Origin: Snuella lapsa
GTDB lineage: Bacteria; Bacteroidota; Bacteroidia; Flavobacteriales; Flavobacteriaceae
DNA length: 64,000 bases
NCBI RefSeq assembly: GCF_039539345.1
Contig: NZ_BAABCY010000032.1
Coordinates: 124,001-188,000 of the forward strand
Direction: 5' to 3'
In this document: positions 52,307 to 61,552 of the stretch, piece after piece
Layout of the letters: each line of letters begins with the position of its first letter
How positions within the stretch are numbered: the stretch's first letter is position 1
Position numbers and translations under genes: made by a program
The notes under the pieces: model-generated
Databases searched by the model: none
What the model was told of the DNA's origin: nothing
Seen by the model: the letters and a program-made list of their open reading frames with translations, nothing else

Positions 52307-54631
52307 CTAATCAACAATTATTTCGTCAACAAACAGCCAGGTTCCTCCACCGTTTGGAGCCTGCTTTAAATTAATCGCTTTTACTTTTACATAACGGGCC
52401 TTGCGCTCAGTAAAACTTACGATAAAATCTTTTAGTTCTGATTTAGAACTTTCAGCATAAGCCCTTTCTACCTGCCCGGCTTTTTCAAATGTTTTTCCAT
52501 CGTTAGAAACATAAACCTCAACGGCTATTGGAAAATAGATCCCTGGCCCTTGATTTTCTAAGGTTCCTACAGTTATTTTATTAACGTCCATCTCACTTTC
52601 CAGATCAATGGTTAACTCCATATCTTTTCCTATCCATGCTTGCCACTGTCCGTCATGGAAATTTTTTGATCCGCGCAATGCATTTACCATTCCAAAGGCA
52701 CCTGCCCCTTGGTATCTATCACTATATTTATCCTTGTATTCAACTCTTTTACCAACCGCTTTATGGAATTTTATGGTTTCATCAAATGCTCTACCTATCG
52801 GTTTTTCATTCTCAAATAAAGAGGCTCTTATGCGTGTTGTTTTGGTAAGTTTTACAGGATCGATGTATTTTTGTGAGTTAGCATTTACCTCACTGCCATC
52901 AGTCGTATAGCGGATGTCTGCTCCAGGAAACTCATTCTTTAAAACAACTTCTACTACCTTTTCTTCAATATTTACTTTGGCTTCAGAGGTTACCAAATAA
53001 GCACTCTTTGCATAGTTGATACCTAGTTCTTCGTAGCGTTTAAACATGGTATTTATACGTGACGAAAAATCTTCCCAATTCCTTAATTCTTTAGGACTCC
53101 AAACGGTTTCGGATAAAGCGGCCAATCGTGGATATATCATATACTCGGACTGGGCTTCTGTTGGAATAAATTCGGCCCATAAATTGGCTTGGCCTCCCAA
53201 CACATGCTTGGCCTCTTCGGGTGTCATAGTATCGACCACCGGATCGAAGGTATAGACCTTACTTAAGGGTGTAAATCCTCCCCACGCCAATGGTTCGTAA
53301 CTTTGAGGTCCCTGATAATGATCAAAGTAGCAATGTGACCCAGGGGTCATTACAACATCATGTCCTTGCTTCGCAGCTTCTACACCTCCTTTTACACCAC
53401 GCCAACTCATTACCGTGGCATCAGGAGCCAGTCCACCTTCCAGGATCTCATCCCATCCTATTAGTTTTTTGCCATGGGCATTAATGAATTTCTCCATGCG
53501 TTTTACAAAGTAACTTTGCAATTCTTCAACATCATGCAGTCCTTCTGTCTTCATTCGCTTTTGACAATGTGGACAGGTTTTCCAGTTGGTTTTTGTTGCT
53601 TCATCTCCACCTATATGAATGTATTTAGATGGAAAGATTGCCATTACCTCGGCAAGGATATCTTGTAAAAACTCGAACGCACTGTCTTTTCCTGCACAAT
53701 AGATATCTGTGATCGGCCATAGTCCTCCCGAGGGCACGCCTACCGGTTTTTCCAGACAAGAATATTCAGGATAGGATGCAATGGCACTCGTAACGTGCGC
53801 CGGCATTTCGATCTCCGGTACGATCTCTACATTCTTGGTTTTTCCATAGGCCACTAACTCCTTTAATTCTTCCTGAGTTAAAAAGCCTCCATAGGTTCCT
53901 TTTTCTCCTGGTTTTGTTTTTAATCTTGCATTCCATGCCAGATGTTCCTGATCCACACGCCAGGCACCTACTTCTGTAAGTTTTGGGTATTTTTTTATTT
54001 CGATACGCCAACCCTGGTCATCGACTAAATGCAAATGCAATACATTCATTTTATGCATTGCCAATCTGTCTATGGTCTTTTTAAGATACTCTTTCCCAAA
54101 AAAATGACGGGACAGATCCAGCATTAAACCACGCCACTTAAAACGTGGCTGATCCTGAATCACTACATTTGGAATGATCCAGTTGGTATTGGTTACCTGC
54201 TCCTGACTTTCAATAGCCACAGGTAATAACTGACGTAATGTTTCCAATCCATAAACAAACCCAGCGTTTCCACTGGCACCGATAGTTACATGATCTGAAG
54301 TTACTTCTAATTTATAAGCCTCATCCGCAAGCTCATTGCTTGTTATAAATTGCACATAGTTTTTTGAAGGTGTCCTATTGGTTACACTGGGTGACCATCC
54401 CGCAGCATTTTTAAATTTTGCTAACAAAGTTTCAGCCATAAGCTTTTGTGCATCATCAGAAACTACGAATTGTGTGCTCTCAGAAAACTCAAAACCACCT
54501 TCTTGTAATTTTACTTCAGCGGGTTTCGGGATTATTTGAATATCACTTTCGGTAAATGAAACCTGTTTTGTCTGACAGGCAAACAGTCCTAAAAAAAGGA
54601 CTGCAATAACTAGTTTATATGTTTTAACCAT
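52307..54631 (-). CDS. GH20 beta-N-acetylhexosaminidase with C-terminal discoidin-like domain
   Basis: The 774-residue lipoprotein (IAVLFLGLFAC, then QTKQVS) has an N-terminal GH20b domain (about 30-155), the GH20 barrel (about 160-510) with RFKWRGLMLDLSRHFF, LHLHLVDDQGWRIEIKKYP, the catalytic pair Asp343-Glu344 in YIHIGGDEATKTNW, and WDEILEGG, followed by an FN3-associated domain (about 560-640) and a discoidin-like domain ending GGTWLFVDEIIVD. It removes terminal beta-GlcNAc or GalNAc by substrate-assisted catalysis. ATG 54631 was chosen, 13 bp after the aspartylglucosaminidase stop; the frame also opens at 54655, inside that gene. Confidence 0.96.
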   Translation of the reverse strand: MVKTYKLVIAVLFLGLFACQTKQVSFTESDIQIIPKPAEVKLQEGGFEFSESTQFVVSDDAQKLMAETLLAKFKNAAGWSPSVTNRTPSKNYVQFITSNELADEAYKLEVTSDHVTIGASGNAGFVYGLETLRQLLPVAIESQEQVTNTNWIIPNVVIQDQPRFKWRGLMLDLSRHFFGKEYLKKTIDRLAMHKMNVLHLHLVDDQGWRIEIKKYPKLTEVGAWRVDQEHLAWNARLKTKPGEKGTYGGFLTQEELKELVAYGKTKNVEIVPEIEMPAHVTSAIASYPEYSCLEKPVGVPSGGLWPITDIYCAGKDSAFEFLQDILAEVMAIFPSKYIHIGGDEATKTNWKTCPHCQKRMKTEGLHDVEELQSYFVKRMEKFINAHGKKLIGWDEILEGGLAPDATVMSWRGVKGGVEAAKQGHDVVMTPGSHCYFDHYQGPQSYEPLAWGGFTPLSKVYTFDPVVDTMTPEEAKHVLGGQANLWAEFIPTEAQSEYMIYPRLAALSETVWSPKELRNWEDFSSRINTMFKRYEELGINYAKSAYLVTSEAKVNIEEKVVEVVLKNEFPGADIRYTTDGSEVNANSQKYIDPVKLTKTTRIRASLFENEKPIGRAFDETIKFHKAVGKRVEYKDKYSDRYQGAGAFGMVNALRGSKNFHDGQWQAWIGKDMELTIDLESEMDVNKITVGTLENQGPGIYFPIAVEVYVSNDGKTFEKAGQVERAYAESSKSELKDFIVSFTERKARYVKVKAINLKQAPNGGGTWLFVDEIIVD

Positions 54632-54644
54632 TTTACTTTTATTT

Positions 54645-55670
54645 TTATTTTTCATCCCATGTCATTTTAAATGAGGCATCTTCCATTCTATTTCCTTTTT
54701 CGGCATCACAAACGGCATAATTAAATCCAGATCGCAAGCTGTAGCCTCCGTATTCACCATTTTTGTTAACGGCTATAAACCCTACTTGGAGATACTCCAT
54801 GTCCTTATGGTTCTTGTGCTTTTCAAAAATACGTTCTACAATAATTTTACATGCTTCTTCTGGCGATTTCCCCATGCGCATTTGCTCTACCACCATGGCA
54901 CTGCCAGCTGTTCGTATTACGGCTTCTCCTAAACCGGTTGCTGCTGCCGCTCCAACCTCATTATCTAAAAACAACCCAGCTCCAATAATGGGCGAATCGC
55001 CAACCCGCCCATGTAGCTTCCAAGCTGCTCCACTGGTTGTACATGCTCCTGATAAGTTACCATTTTCGTCTAAAGCCAACATACTAATGGTGTCGTGATT
55101 TTCGATATTTATAACTGGTTTATACTTCGATTTTTCAAGCCATTTTTTCCAATCCTTTTCTGATTCGGGCGTTAAAAGATTTTCCTCTTTAAAGCCTTTA
55201 GATAATGCAAAGTTTAGAGCACCCTGACCTACCAACATAACATGAGGTGTTTCTTCCATAACTTTTCTAGCTACCGAAATAGGGTGTTTAATACCTTGTA
55301 AAAAAGCTACGGAACCACAATTACTATCAGAATCCATAATACAAGCGTCGAGCGTTACTTTCCCTTCTCTATCTGGTAAACCACCATATCCTACACTACG
55401 TTCTTTCGGATCTCCTTCAGATACTCTAACCCCAGCCTCTACCGCATCAATCCCTGTTCCACCACCGGTAAGTGTTTTCCATGCTGCTTCATTGGCAGGA
55501 AAACCGTGTTTCCAGGTTGAGATAATTACTGGTTTGCGCTGAACTTGGGCTAATGACTCATTGGTAGCGGCTACGGTTTCTTCTTTGGGGCCTTCTTTAC
55601 ACCCTATAATAGTACTGATACCAATAGTTCCTAAGGCTGCTTTTTTAATAAAATCTCTTCTATCTGACAT
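54645..55670 (-). CDS. N4-(beta-N-acetylglucosaminyl)-L-asparaginase (aspartylglucosaminidase)
   Basis: The 341-residue product is a full-length Ntn-hydrolase of the glycosylasparaginase family. The autoprocessing site is Asp193-Thr194 in ENHDTISMLALDENG, Thr194 becoming the N-terminal nucleophile. Also seen are ISTWKHGFPANEAAW, GTGIDAVEAGVRVSE, GGLPDREGKVTLDACIMD, TTSGAAWKLHGRVGDSP (substrate-binding Arg/Asp) and GAAAATGLGEAVIRTAG. It splits the GlcNAc-Asn bond of N-glycopeptides. The N-terminus is SDRRDFIKKAALGTIGISTIIGC, at once a twin-arginine signal and a lipobox, so export after folding and lipid anchoring is predicted. It lies 14 bp after a GH92 gene. Confidence 0.95.
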   Translation of the reverse strand: MSDRRDFIKKAALGTIGISTIIGCKEGPKEETVAATNESLAQVQRKPVIISTWKHGFPANEAAWKTLTGGGTGIDAVEAGVRVSEGDPKERSVGYGGLPDREGKVTLDACIMDSDSNCGSVAFLQGIKHPISVARKVMEETPHVMLVGQGALNFALSKGFKEENLLTPESEKDWKKWLEKSKYKPVINIENHDTISMLALDENGNLSGACTTSGAAWKLHGRVGDSPIIGAGLFLDNEVGAAAATGLGEAVIRTAGSAMVVEQMRMGKSPEEACKIIVERIFEKHKNHKDMEYLQVGFIAVNKNGEYGGYSLRSGFNYAVCDAEKGNRMEDASFKMTWDEK

Positions 55671-55684
55671 ATCTTTCTTACTTA

Positions 55685-57928
55685 TTAATTGTATACTTTT
55701 GATGATAAAGCCATTGTGTAATTGCTTTTTGGAGCAGGTTTATTACCCATAACAAAACGTAATGTGCCCCCATTTATAATTTCTTTATGTGTGATGTAAT
55801 TTCGTTTTATTTTTTTTCGGTTTAAAACCACCGATTGAATGTATTTGTTCTCTTTTAAATCGTTAACAGTTTCAATAACAAACGATCTGCCATTTTCCAG
55901 TTTAATAACGGCTCTATCAAAAATAGGGGAGCCAAAGGCATAAATACCCTGAGCCGGATTTACTGGATAAAAGCCTAATGCGCTAAAGACATACCAAGAC
56001 GACATTTGTCCGCAATCTTCATTTCCACAATGTCCGTTAGGTGTGTTCTTATATTGGGACTCCAAAACGTTTCTGATAATTTCTTGCGTTTTCCACGGCT
56101 TACCTACATAGTTATACAGATATCCTACATGGTGACTTGGTTCATTACCATGTGCATACTGACCGATCATTCCCGTACTAAAAATGGGTAACTTATCGGT
56201 AGGTAGTGGGTTTAATGTAAACATGGAATCGAGTTTCTTTTCGAAAGCCTCGTTGCCACCTACTGCACCAATGAGTCCTTCAATATTTTGAGGCACATAC
56301 CACATATATTGCCAGGCATTACTCTCGCAGAAAAACGGTGTATATTCTTTTGGAACAAATGGTTTTACAAAGGAACCATCTCCAAATTTTGGGCGCATAA
56401 ACGTGCTTTTCGAGTCATATACATGTCTCCAATTTTCAGAACGCTCCCTAAAATAATCATAATCGGCCTTTTTACCTAATGCTTTGGCAAATTGTGCAAC
56501 ACACCAATCATCGTAGGCGTACTCTAAGGTCTTTGAAACTGACCAATTTTCGTGATGTTCATCTATAGGGACATAGCCTAATTCTTTATAGTCTTCTATT
56601 TGACGGGCATCATCCATAGCACTAGCCTTACAGGCTTGGTAAGCCAGTTTAATATCAAAACCTTTAATTCCTTTAAAGTAAGCATCAACGATAACGGGTA
56701 CAGCATGGTAACCAATCATCATATTGGTTTCGTTACCCTGCATGGACCACACTGGTAGCAACCCAGTTTCTTTATAATGTGCTAATAGCGACCGAATCAT
56801 ATCGGACACCCTTTTAGGATGCATTACTGTATAAAGTGGGTGTGCTGCCCGATAGGTATCCCACAAAGAAAAGGTATCATATCTATTATAACCTTTTGCT
56901 TTAACAATGGTATCGTTAGCTCCTTTGTAATTACCATTATGATCACTGAGTAAAGTGGGCGCTAACATAGATTGGTACAACATGGAATAAAAAATTTTCT
57001 TTTTTTCCAGTTGGTTTGTTTCGATCTTTATTTTTCGCAATTGCTTTTCCCAAATGCTGTCTGCTGCTTTCTTATAAACATCAAATTTAAAATGTGGCGC
57101 CTCTAAAGCAATTGATTTACAAGCCCCGTCTATACCTGCAGTAGACAATCCGGTTTTTAAAATAATCACCTCATCGTCCTTGGTCTTATAATTAAGAATG
57201 ATCTTAGTGTTAATGCCTGTGGCTTCATTCTGTACCAGAGAATCATTCTTATAAAGTTGATAGGATTCAAAAGGTTTAGACAGTTTAATTTGAAAGTAAA
57301 CACGTTGATCCCTCGCCCAGCCAGTTGATTTTCTGTATCCTTGAATGGTGGCACTGTCGATAACCTTAATATAAGTATCGGTTGGGGCATCCCAGTTAAG
57401 GGCATATCCCAAATCGATATGGATTTGGGATAAAGAATCTTTGGGAAAGGTATATTTATGTATTCCTGTTCTCTCCGTAGCCGTAAGTTCTGCTTTTATG
57501 TTATAGTCTAAAAGATCGACCATGTAATAGCCTGGTGCCGCAGCTTCCTTTTCGTGTGAAAATTTAGAAAACGGTTTAAAGTTATTGGCTTCTATACGTT
57601 TATTAAATCGGCTATTGGTAGGCATTACCAAAATATCATATAAATCTCCGGCACCTGTTCCTGTTAAGTGGGTATGTGAAAACCCAGAAATAATCGAATC
57701 TTGATAATAGTACCCCGCTATTCGGTCCCAACCAGGAATACCAATGTCGGGGCTTAGTTGTACCATTCCAAAAGGGACTGTTGCTCCGGGATAGGTGTTT
57801 CCAGGGCCATCGGTTCCTATAAATGGATTTACAAAGGAGGTGTGTTTTAGTTTCGTTTCATGAGTATTTTGAGCACAATTAAAAAAAAGTGCTGTTATTG
57901 CTACAACAATGAAACTATATTTACGCAT
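55685..57928 (-). CDS. GH92 alpha-mannosidase (GNEP type, alpha-1,2-like)
   Basis: The 747-residue lipoprotein-like product (ITALFFNC, then AQNTHE) shows the full GH92 pattern: FVNPFIGTDGPGNTYPGATVPFGMVQLSPD as its opening (blocks VNPFIGTDGPGNTYPGA and PFGMVQLSPD), SGFSHTHLTGTGAGDLYDIL, SLWDTYRAAHPLYTVMHP, ESNAWQYMWYVPQNIEGLIGA, QYAHGNEPSHHVGYLYNY and CGNEDCGQMSSWYVFSALGFYPVNPA. The HGNEPSHH segment is that of the characterised alpha-1,2-mannosidases. It would start trimming of high-mannose glycans. It shares the locus with two other, divergent GH92 proteins. Confidence 0.96.
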   Translation of the reverse strand: MRKYSFIVVAITALFFNCAQNTHETKLKHTSFVNPFIGTDGPGNTYPGATVPFGMVQLSPDIGIPGWDRIAGYYYQDSIISGFSHTHLTGTGAGDLYDILVMPTNSRFNKRIEANNFKPFSKFSHEKEAAAPGYYMVDLLDYNIKAELTATERTGIHKYTFPKDSLSQIHIDLGYALNWDAPTDTYIKVIDSATIQGYRKSTGWARDQRVYFQIKLSKPFESYQLYKNDSLVQNEATGINTKIILNYKTKDDEVIILKTGLSTAGIDGACKSIALEAPHFKFDVYKKAADSIWEKQLRKIKIETNQLEKKKIFYSMLYQSMLAPTLLSDHNGNYKGANDTIVKAKGYNRYDTFSLWDTYRAAHPLYTVMHPKRVSDMIRSLLAHYKETGLLPVWSMQGNETNMMIGYHAVPVIVDAYFKGIKGFDIKLAYQACKASAMDDARQIEDYKELGYVPIDEHHENWSVSKTLEYAYDDWCVAQFAKALGKKADYDYFRERSENWRHVYDSKSTFMRPKFGDGSFVKPFVPKEYTPFFCESNAWQYMWYVPQNIEGLIGAVGGNEAFEKKLDSMFTLNPLPTDKLPIFSTGMIGQYAHGNEPSHHVGYLYNYVGKPWKTQEIIRNVLESQYKNTPNGHCGNEDCGQMSSWYVFSALGFYPVNPAQGIYAFGSPIFDRAVIKLENGRSFVIETVNDLKENKYIQSVVLNRKKIKRNYITHKEIINGGTLRFVMGNKPAPKSNYTMALSSKVYN

Positions 57929-58025
57929 AATCCTATTCGATAATCGAAATTTAAATACTCCGAGGCTTGTCTCGAAACCAAAATGTTTTTTCTAATAAAT
58001 GCCTCGTAAGCTTGCCCCAAGCAGT

Positions 58026-59147
58026 TTACTTACTTATATCTGTTTTTGCTTCTTTTATTACTTTTAAATGGTCTTCTTTTAATGCTGGCCCATCAAAAAA
58101 TGTTACGCCTTTTGCACCATTATTCTTTGCTAAATAAATTGCCTCCTTTAACTCATCAGCCGATGCAAATGCTGGTAAAAATACACCTGTATTAATACCT
58201 GTATTTTTTTCTACTACATCACTAACACCTTGCTTAGTAGCATAACCTATCCAATCTATTTCTTCGTTGTAAAAGCCGTGGTATATCATAGGATATACTT
58301 CGTCTATATCCCACTTATCCCAACGTTGACGCACCATATGATCTGCCATCTCTGGATAAGGAAATACGGCTGCCGTTAAGCGCTTATTGTATTTATGTAC
58401 TATCTTATAGGCGTCATCTACAACTGATTTGATCGCATTTAATCTAAAGTTTTTCCACTCCATATCAATTGCCGTATTCTTACTTTCTTTAGGGTTTTTA
58501 TGGTGTGCTTTTTCGAATTCACTTATGCAGACATCACAATAACAAAAGTCGTATTCTGCCATTTCCGTATCTTGGGTGAGATTGTATTTAGGCAGCAAAC
58601 CTATTGGTAAAAAAATGTCCGGGAAACGGATGTAATCCAAATGAACACTTTCTATGCCATCCACTTTTGCCAAACCTTCTACCAAACCTAAAACATGATT
58701 ACGTGACTCTTTTCTGGTTGGGCATAACCACTGGTAGTAGCCTACATAAGGACGGTGGTCGAAACAGGATTTTCCATCGCGACTAACCACGTACCAATCG
58801 GGATGCTTTAAAGCTACTGTATCACCTGGGCGATTCATTGCCATAATCCATGCATGCACTCTTAGGCCAGCTTTATTAGCAATAGGCACCAACCGTTGTA
58901 ATTCGACAGGATCGGTAGATGTATTAATTAAAATCTCATCAATTCCAGCGTCGCTATACTTCTTGAATTCTTCGGCATAGGCTTCATCTGATTTCCCTTT
59001 TTTTGAAGTAATCCAAACACCAAATTCGAACGCTTGCTTTTCCACCTCTTCTTGAACGGCCTGGGTTACTGTTTTATCGCTGCTCTTTTGATTACATGAT
59101 ATAAACAATATAATTATTGTCGATAGAAGTATATATTTTGTTTTCAT
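58026..59147 (-). CDS. GHL10-like (COG1649-type) lipoprotein, putative glycoside hydrolase
   Basis: The 373-residue lipoprotein (IIILFISC, then NQKSSD) is a predicted TIM barrel: FGVWITSKKG, GIDEILINTSTDP, GLRVHAWIMAMNRPG, a long insertion with WYVVSRDGKSC, GIESVHLDYIRFPDIF (the V-x-LDYIRfP motif of glycoside-hydrolase-like family 10), FCYCDVCISEFEK, RLTAAVFPYPE, DEVYPMIYHGF and GAKGVTFFDGPAL. COG1649/GHL10 proteins are suspected hydrolases, and a related Bacillus peptidoglycan-derived muropeptide family is known. Gaps to both neighbours are about 100 bp with no clear promoter. Substrate not assignable; a GlcNAc-containing fragment of the N-glycan is a fair guess. Confidence 0.8.
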   Translation of the reverse strand: MKTKYILLSTIIILFISCNQKSSDKTVTQAVQEEVEKQAFEFGVWITSKKGKSDEAYAEEFKKYSDAGIDEILINTSTDPVELQRLVPIANKAGLRVHAWIMAMNRPGDTVALKHPDWYVVSRDGKSCFDHRPYVGYYQWLCPTRKESRNHVLGLVEGLAKVDGIESVHLDYIRFPDIFLPIGLLPKYNLTQDTEMAEYDFCYCDVCISEFEKAHHKNPKESKNTAIDMEWKNFRLNAIKSVVDDAYKIVHKYNKRLTAAVFPYPEMADHMVRQRWDKWDIDEVYPMIYHGFYNEEIDWIGYATKQGVSDVVEKNTGINTGVFLPAFASADELKEAIYLAKNNGAKGVTFFDGPALKEDHLKVIKEAKTDISK

Positions 59148-59258
59148 TTGTTAATATTTTCTGTTTTTAGTGGTTACGGTAACACGCATCTTATAATTTC
59201 TTTATCCAATTTAGGTTAATCAGTGGATGCGCTTATTTATATACTAATAAACCTTAAA

Positions 59259-60386
59259 TCACTCCTGTATACTTTTATAAAGTGTGTTTAACAGCTCTTG
59301 ATCTTTATCTAAACTATACTCCCAAAACATGGCACCTCCAAGTCCATTTTCTTTAATAAACTTGGCTTTCAAATCAATTTCTTTTGGTGTTTCCCATGAA
59401 ATAAACGTACTATCCTGTTCATTCCATAGGTAGGAAGCTTTTGCCGATTCATCGTATAGCTTTTTATAGTTTCCGGATTTAAGCTTTTCAACAATATCCC
59501 AGTAGGGCACAATAATACCTGTTGACATGGCCGATTGATAAAGCCCATCATGTTGTGGTATTACTTTCTCCCACTGTCTGCCATAAAAAGGAACGCCCAT
59601 AATTAATTTACTTGCAGGAACGCCTGCCTCTAAATGTCTTGCAATGGCCTGCTGACCACTATTACCTTCAAACTTTTCTTTATTTGACGGATATAAATTA
59701 GCATGGTGACCTGTTTGAAAAAACCATCCATGATAAAAATCGTAGCACATAACATTAATAAAGTCAAGGTATTCATGAGCCTTTCCTAAATCGGTATGAT
59801 CGATATATGCTTGGTCTGCTCCTGTAGCAATGGTTAATAAATAATGGGTATTGTCCTTTTCTCCTTGTGCTTCTAAGGCTCTACGGATTTCGCCTAGCAA
59901 CAAAGTAAAGTTTTCTTTATCGGATGGTCGAAAGGCGTTATCTTCGGCTCGTTGCCCTGGATATTCCCAATCGAGATCTACACCGTCAAATCCGTGCTTT
60001 TTCATTAACTCTATACAACTGTTGGCAAACTTCTTTCGGGACGTGTCGAAAGCAGCAACATGGGAAAATTTGTCTGACCAAACCCAACCACCAACTGAAT
60101 ACAATACTTTTAAGTTGGGGTTCGTCTTCTTTAAAGCTATTAAACTAGCTATTTTAACAGAATCTACATCCAGTTCAAACTGAACATTGCCATCCACAAT
60201 ATTTGCAAAGGCATAATTAATGTGCGTTAGTTTGGCAGCGTCTACTTTTGAGGGATCAAAATCTTCATAACCTGCTACATAACCGATTACTTTCAATGGC
60301 TTATTATCTAAAACCTCTGTTTTTTTTTCTGTTTTTGAACAGGCAAAACATATTAAAGCCAGCAAAAAAAGAACACTTGATCTCAT
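59259..60386 (-). CDS. GH18 chitinase-like or endo-beta-N-acetylglucosaminidase lipoprotein
   Basis: The 375-residue lipoprotein (LFLLALICFAC, then SKTEKK) is a single GH18 barrel: KVIGYVAGYEDF, LTHINYAFANI, LKVLYSVGGWVWSDKF, the catalytic DGVDLDWEYPGQ with Glu141, INVMCYDFYHGW, GVPFYGRQWEK and a final GGAMFWEYSLDKDQELL. It would cut beta-1,4 between GlcNAc residues with retention. The DWEYPG, SVGGW and GGAMFWEYS forms are those of chitinases rather than of EndoH-like ENGases; the locus, however, calls for cleavage of the chitobiose core. ATG 60386 was chosen over 60425 because it begins a proper lipoprotein signal. Confidence 0.92.
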   Translation of the reverse strand: MRSSVLFLLALICFACSKTEKKTEVLDNKPLKVIGYVAGYEDFDPSKVDAAKLTHINYAFANIVDGNVQFELDVDSVKIASLIALKKTNPNLKVLYSVGGWVWSDKFSHVAAFDTSRKKFANSCIELMKKHGFDGVDLDWEYPGQRAEDNAFRPSDKENFTLLLGEIRRALEAQGEKDNTHYLLTIATGADQAYIDHTDLGKAHEYLDFINVMCYDFYHGWFFQTGHHANLYPSNKEKFEGNSGQQAIARHLEAGVPASKLIMGVPFYGRQWEKVIPQHDGLYQSAMSTGIIVPYWDIVEKLKSGNYKKLYDESAKASYLWNEQDSTFISWETPKEIDLKAKFIKENGLGGAMFWEYSLDKDQELLNTLYKSIQE

Positions 60387-60466
60387 CAATTTATTCGTAT
60401 TATTTTTTGAACTTAGTTGTTGCATCTATATATCATTTAATTTCAAGTACCCCTGCTGCGATCATA

Positions 60467-61543
60467 TCACTGTTTTCTTTTTGAAAATTCGCCATCTTCT
60501 TTAATTATCAGCAAATCATTAGTAAAAGGGCTTTTAACAGAAATGGTCCAACCAAAACTATGATTTTCCAATGTCGGTTTTAATTCAGTGCCTTCAACTG
60601 TAATGGCCGATGGACTAATGTCTTTTATAGATGTTACTTTCTGCTTGTTTGCTGCATGGTACTTTCTGTATGCGCGGTATAACTTAAACAATTCCCATTT
60701 TACTTTTTCATCCTTTGGAATGGTAAAATCAACCTGCGTTCCGGGTTCTTTGGAAGAAAAATACACATAACCCCAGTTTTCTGGTTCGTGCATATTAATA
60801 ACACCTATGGGAGACCACACCCAATTATATTCTGGGAGGTGTTTACCATTAGGCCCTTTTTTTCTTTCGTATGTTCCATTGGTTAATTGATAGTCCCAGT
60901 TTACCCTAGAAAAATTAACGCGCCAAAAGGTATCTCGAGGCACCACATCTTGATGGTAGGATGTTTTGTAAACGCTCCAGGGAATAGCCATTTCCAAAGT
61001 CCATCCCTTATCCTTATCGTTCGGATTATTTAAGGTTCCATCAATGTGCACTGCCGATTTAAGTCCATTAATGTCCCAATCGTTTAAAACGACATTCCCT
61101 GCTCTGTATGGCTTTGTTAAAAACAGATCCCATACGGTATTTAAAGCATTTAATTCTAGCTCGTAATAGTTGTAACTATCACCATCGGGATCTACGAACA
61201 CTTCAAAATCGTTATTATAAAAAATGATGGTATCGCGTTGTTTTAAAGTTGCCCACACATGGGGTTCTTCCATTTTTGCAAGTATGTAAAAATACGTTTC
61301 ATCCCATAGCATTTTCACTTGGGTTTGATAGGTTGGTTTTACTATACCTTCGATATCAATAAAATCATTTGTCCAAGGTGCTTTCTTCCATGAGGCCTCA
61401 TCTGCTTTACCATCTATTGCAATATCGCCTGAAGCTTTATGTGCCACATAAGTTTGTGGTACAATTTCCTTTTTTTCTTGTGCGAAAGTCACAAAAGAAA
61501 AACACCCGAGTAGTATTACTACAACCTTCAATCTTATATTCAT
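60467..61543 (-). CDS. Secreted CBM9-like (carbohydrate-binding family 9) protein
   Basis: The 358-residue product has a signal peptide (to FVTFAQ, residue 22) and a CBM9-like/DOMON beta-sandwich (about 30-240): DIAIDGKADEASWKKAPWTNDF, TQVKMLWDETYFYILAKMEEP, NDFEVFVDPDGDSYNYYELELNALNTVWDL (blocks NDFEVFVDPDGDS and YYELELNALNTVWDL), WTLEMAIPWSVY and RVNFSRVNWDY, followed by about 110 residues of unknown fold. Single-domain CBM9-like proteins are frequent in Bacteroidota glycan loci and have no established enzyme activity. It is 9 bp after GH130. Confidence 0.87.
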   Translation of the reverse strand: MNIRLKVVVILLGCFSFVTFAQEKKEIVPQTYVAHKASGDIAIDGKADEASWKKAPWTNDFIDIEGIVKPTYQTQVKMLWDETYFYILAKMEEPHVWATLKQRDTIIFYNNDFEVFVDPDGDSYNYYELELNALNTVWDLFLTKPYRAGNVVLNDWDINGLKSAVHIDGTLNNPNDKDKGWTLEMAIPWSVYKTSYHQDVVPRDTFWRVNFSRVNWDYQLTNGTYERKKGPNGKHLPEYNWVWSPIGVINMHEPENWGYVYFSSKEPGTQVDFTIPKDEKVKWELFKLYRAYRKYHAANKQKVTSIKDISPSAITVEGTELKPTLENHSFGWTISVKSPFTNDLLIIKEDGEFSKRKQ

Positions 61544-61552
61544 CTCAAAAAA

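Noticed and set aside
57961..58006. CGAGGC and GCCTCG inverted repeat between the GHL10-like and GH92 genes
   Set aside because: It has a 6-bp stem with a 34-base loop and no T-rich tail, so it is probably chance.
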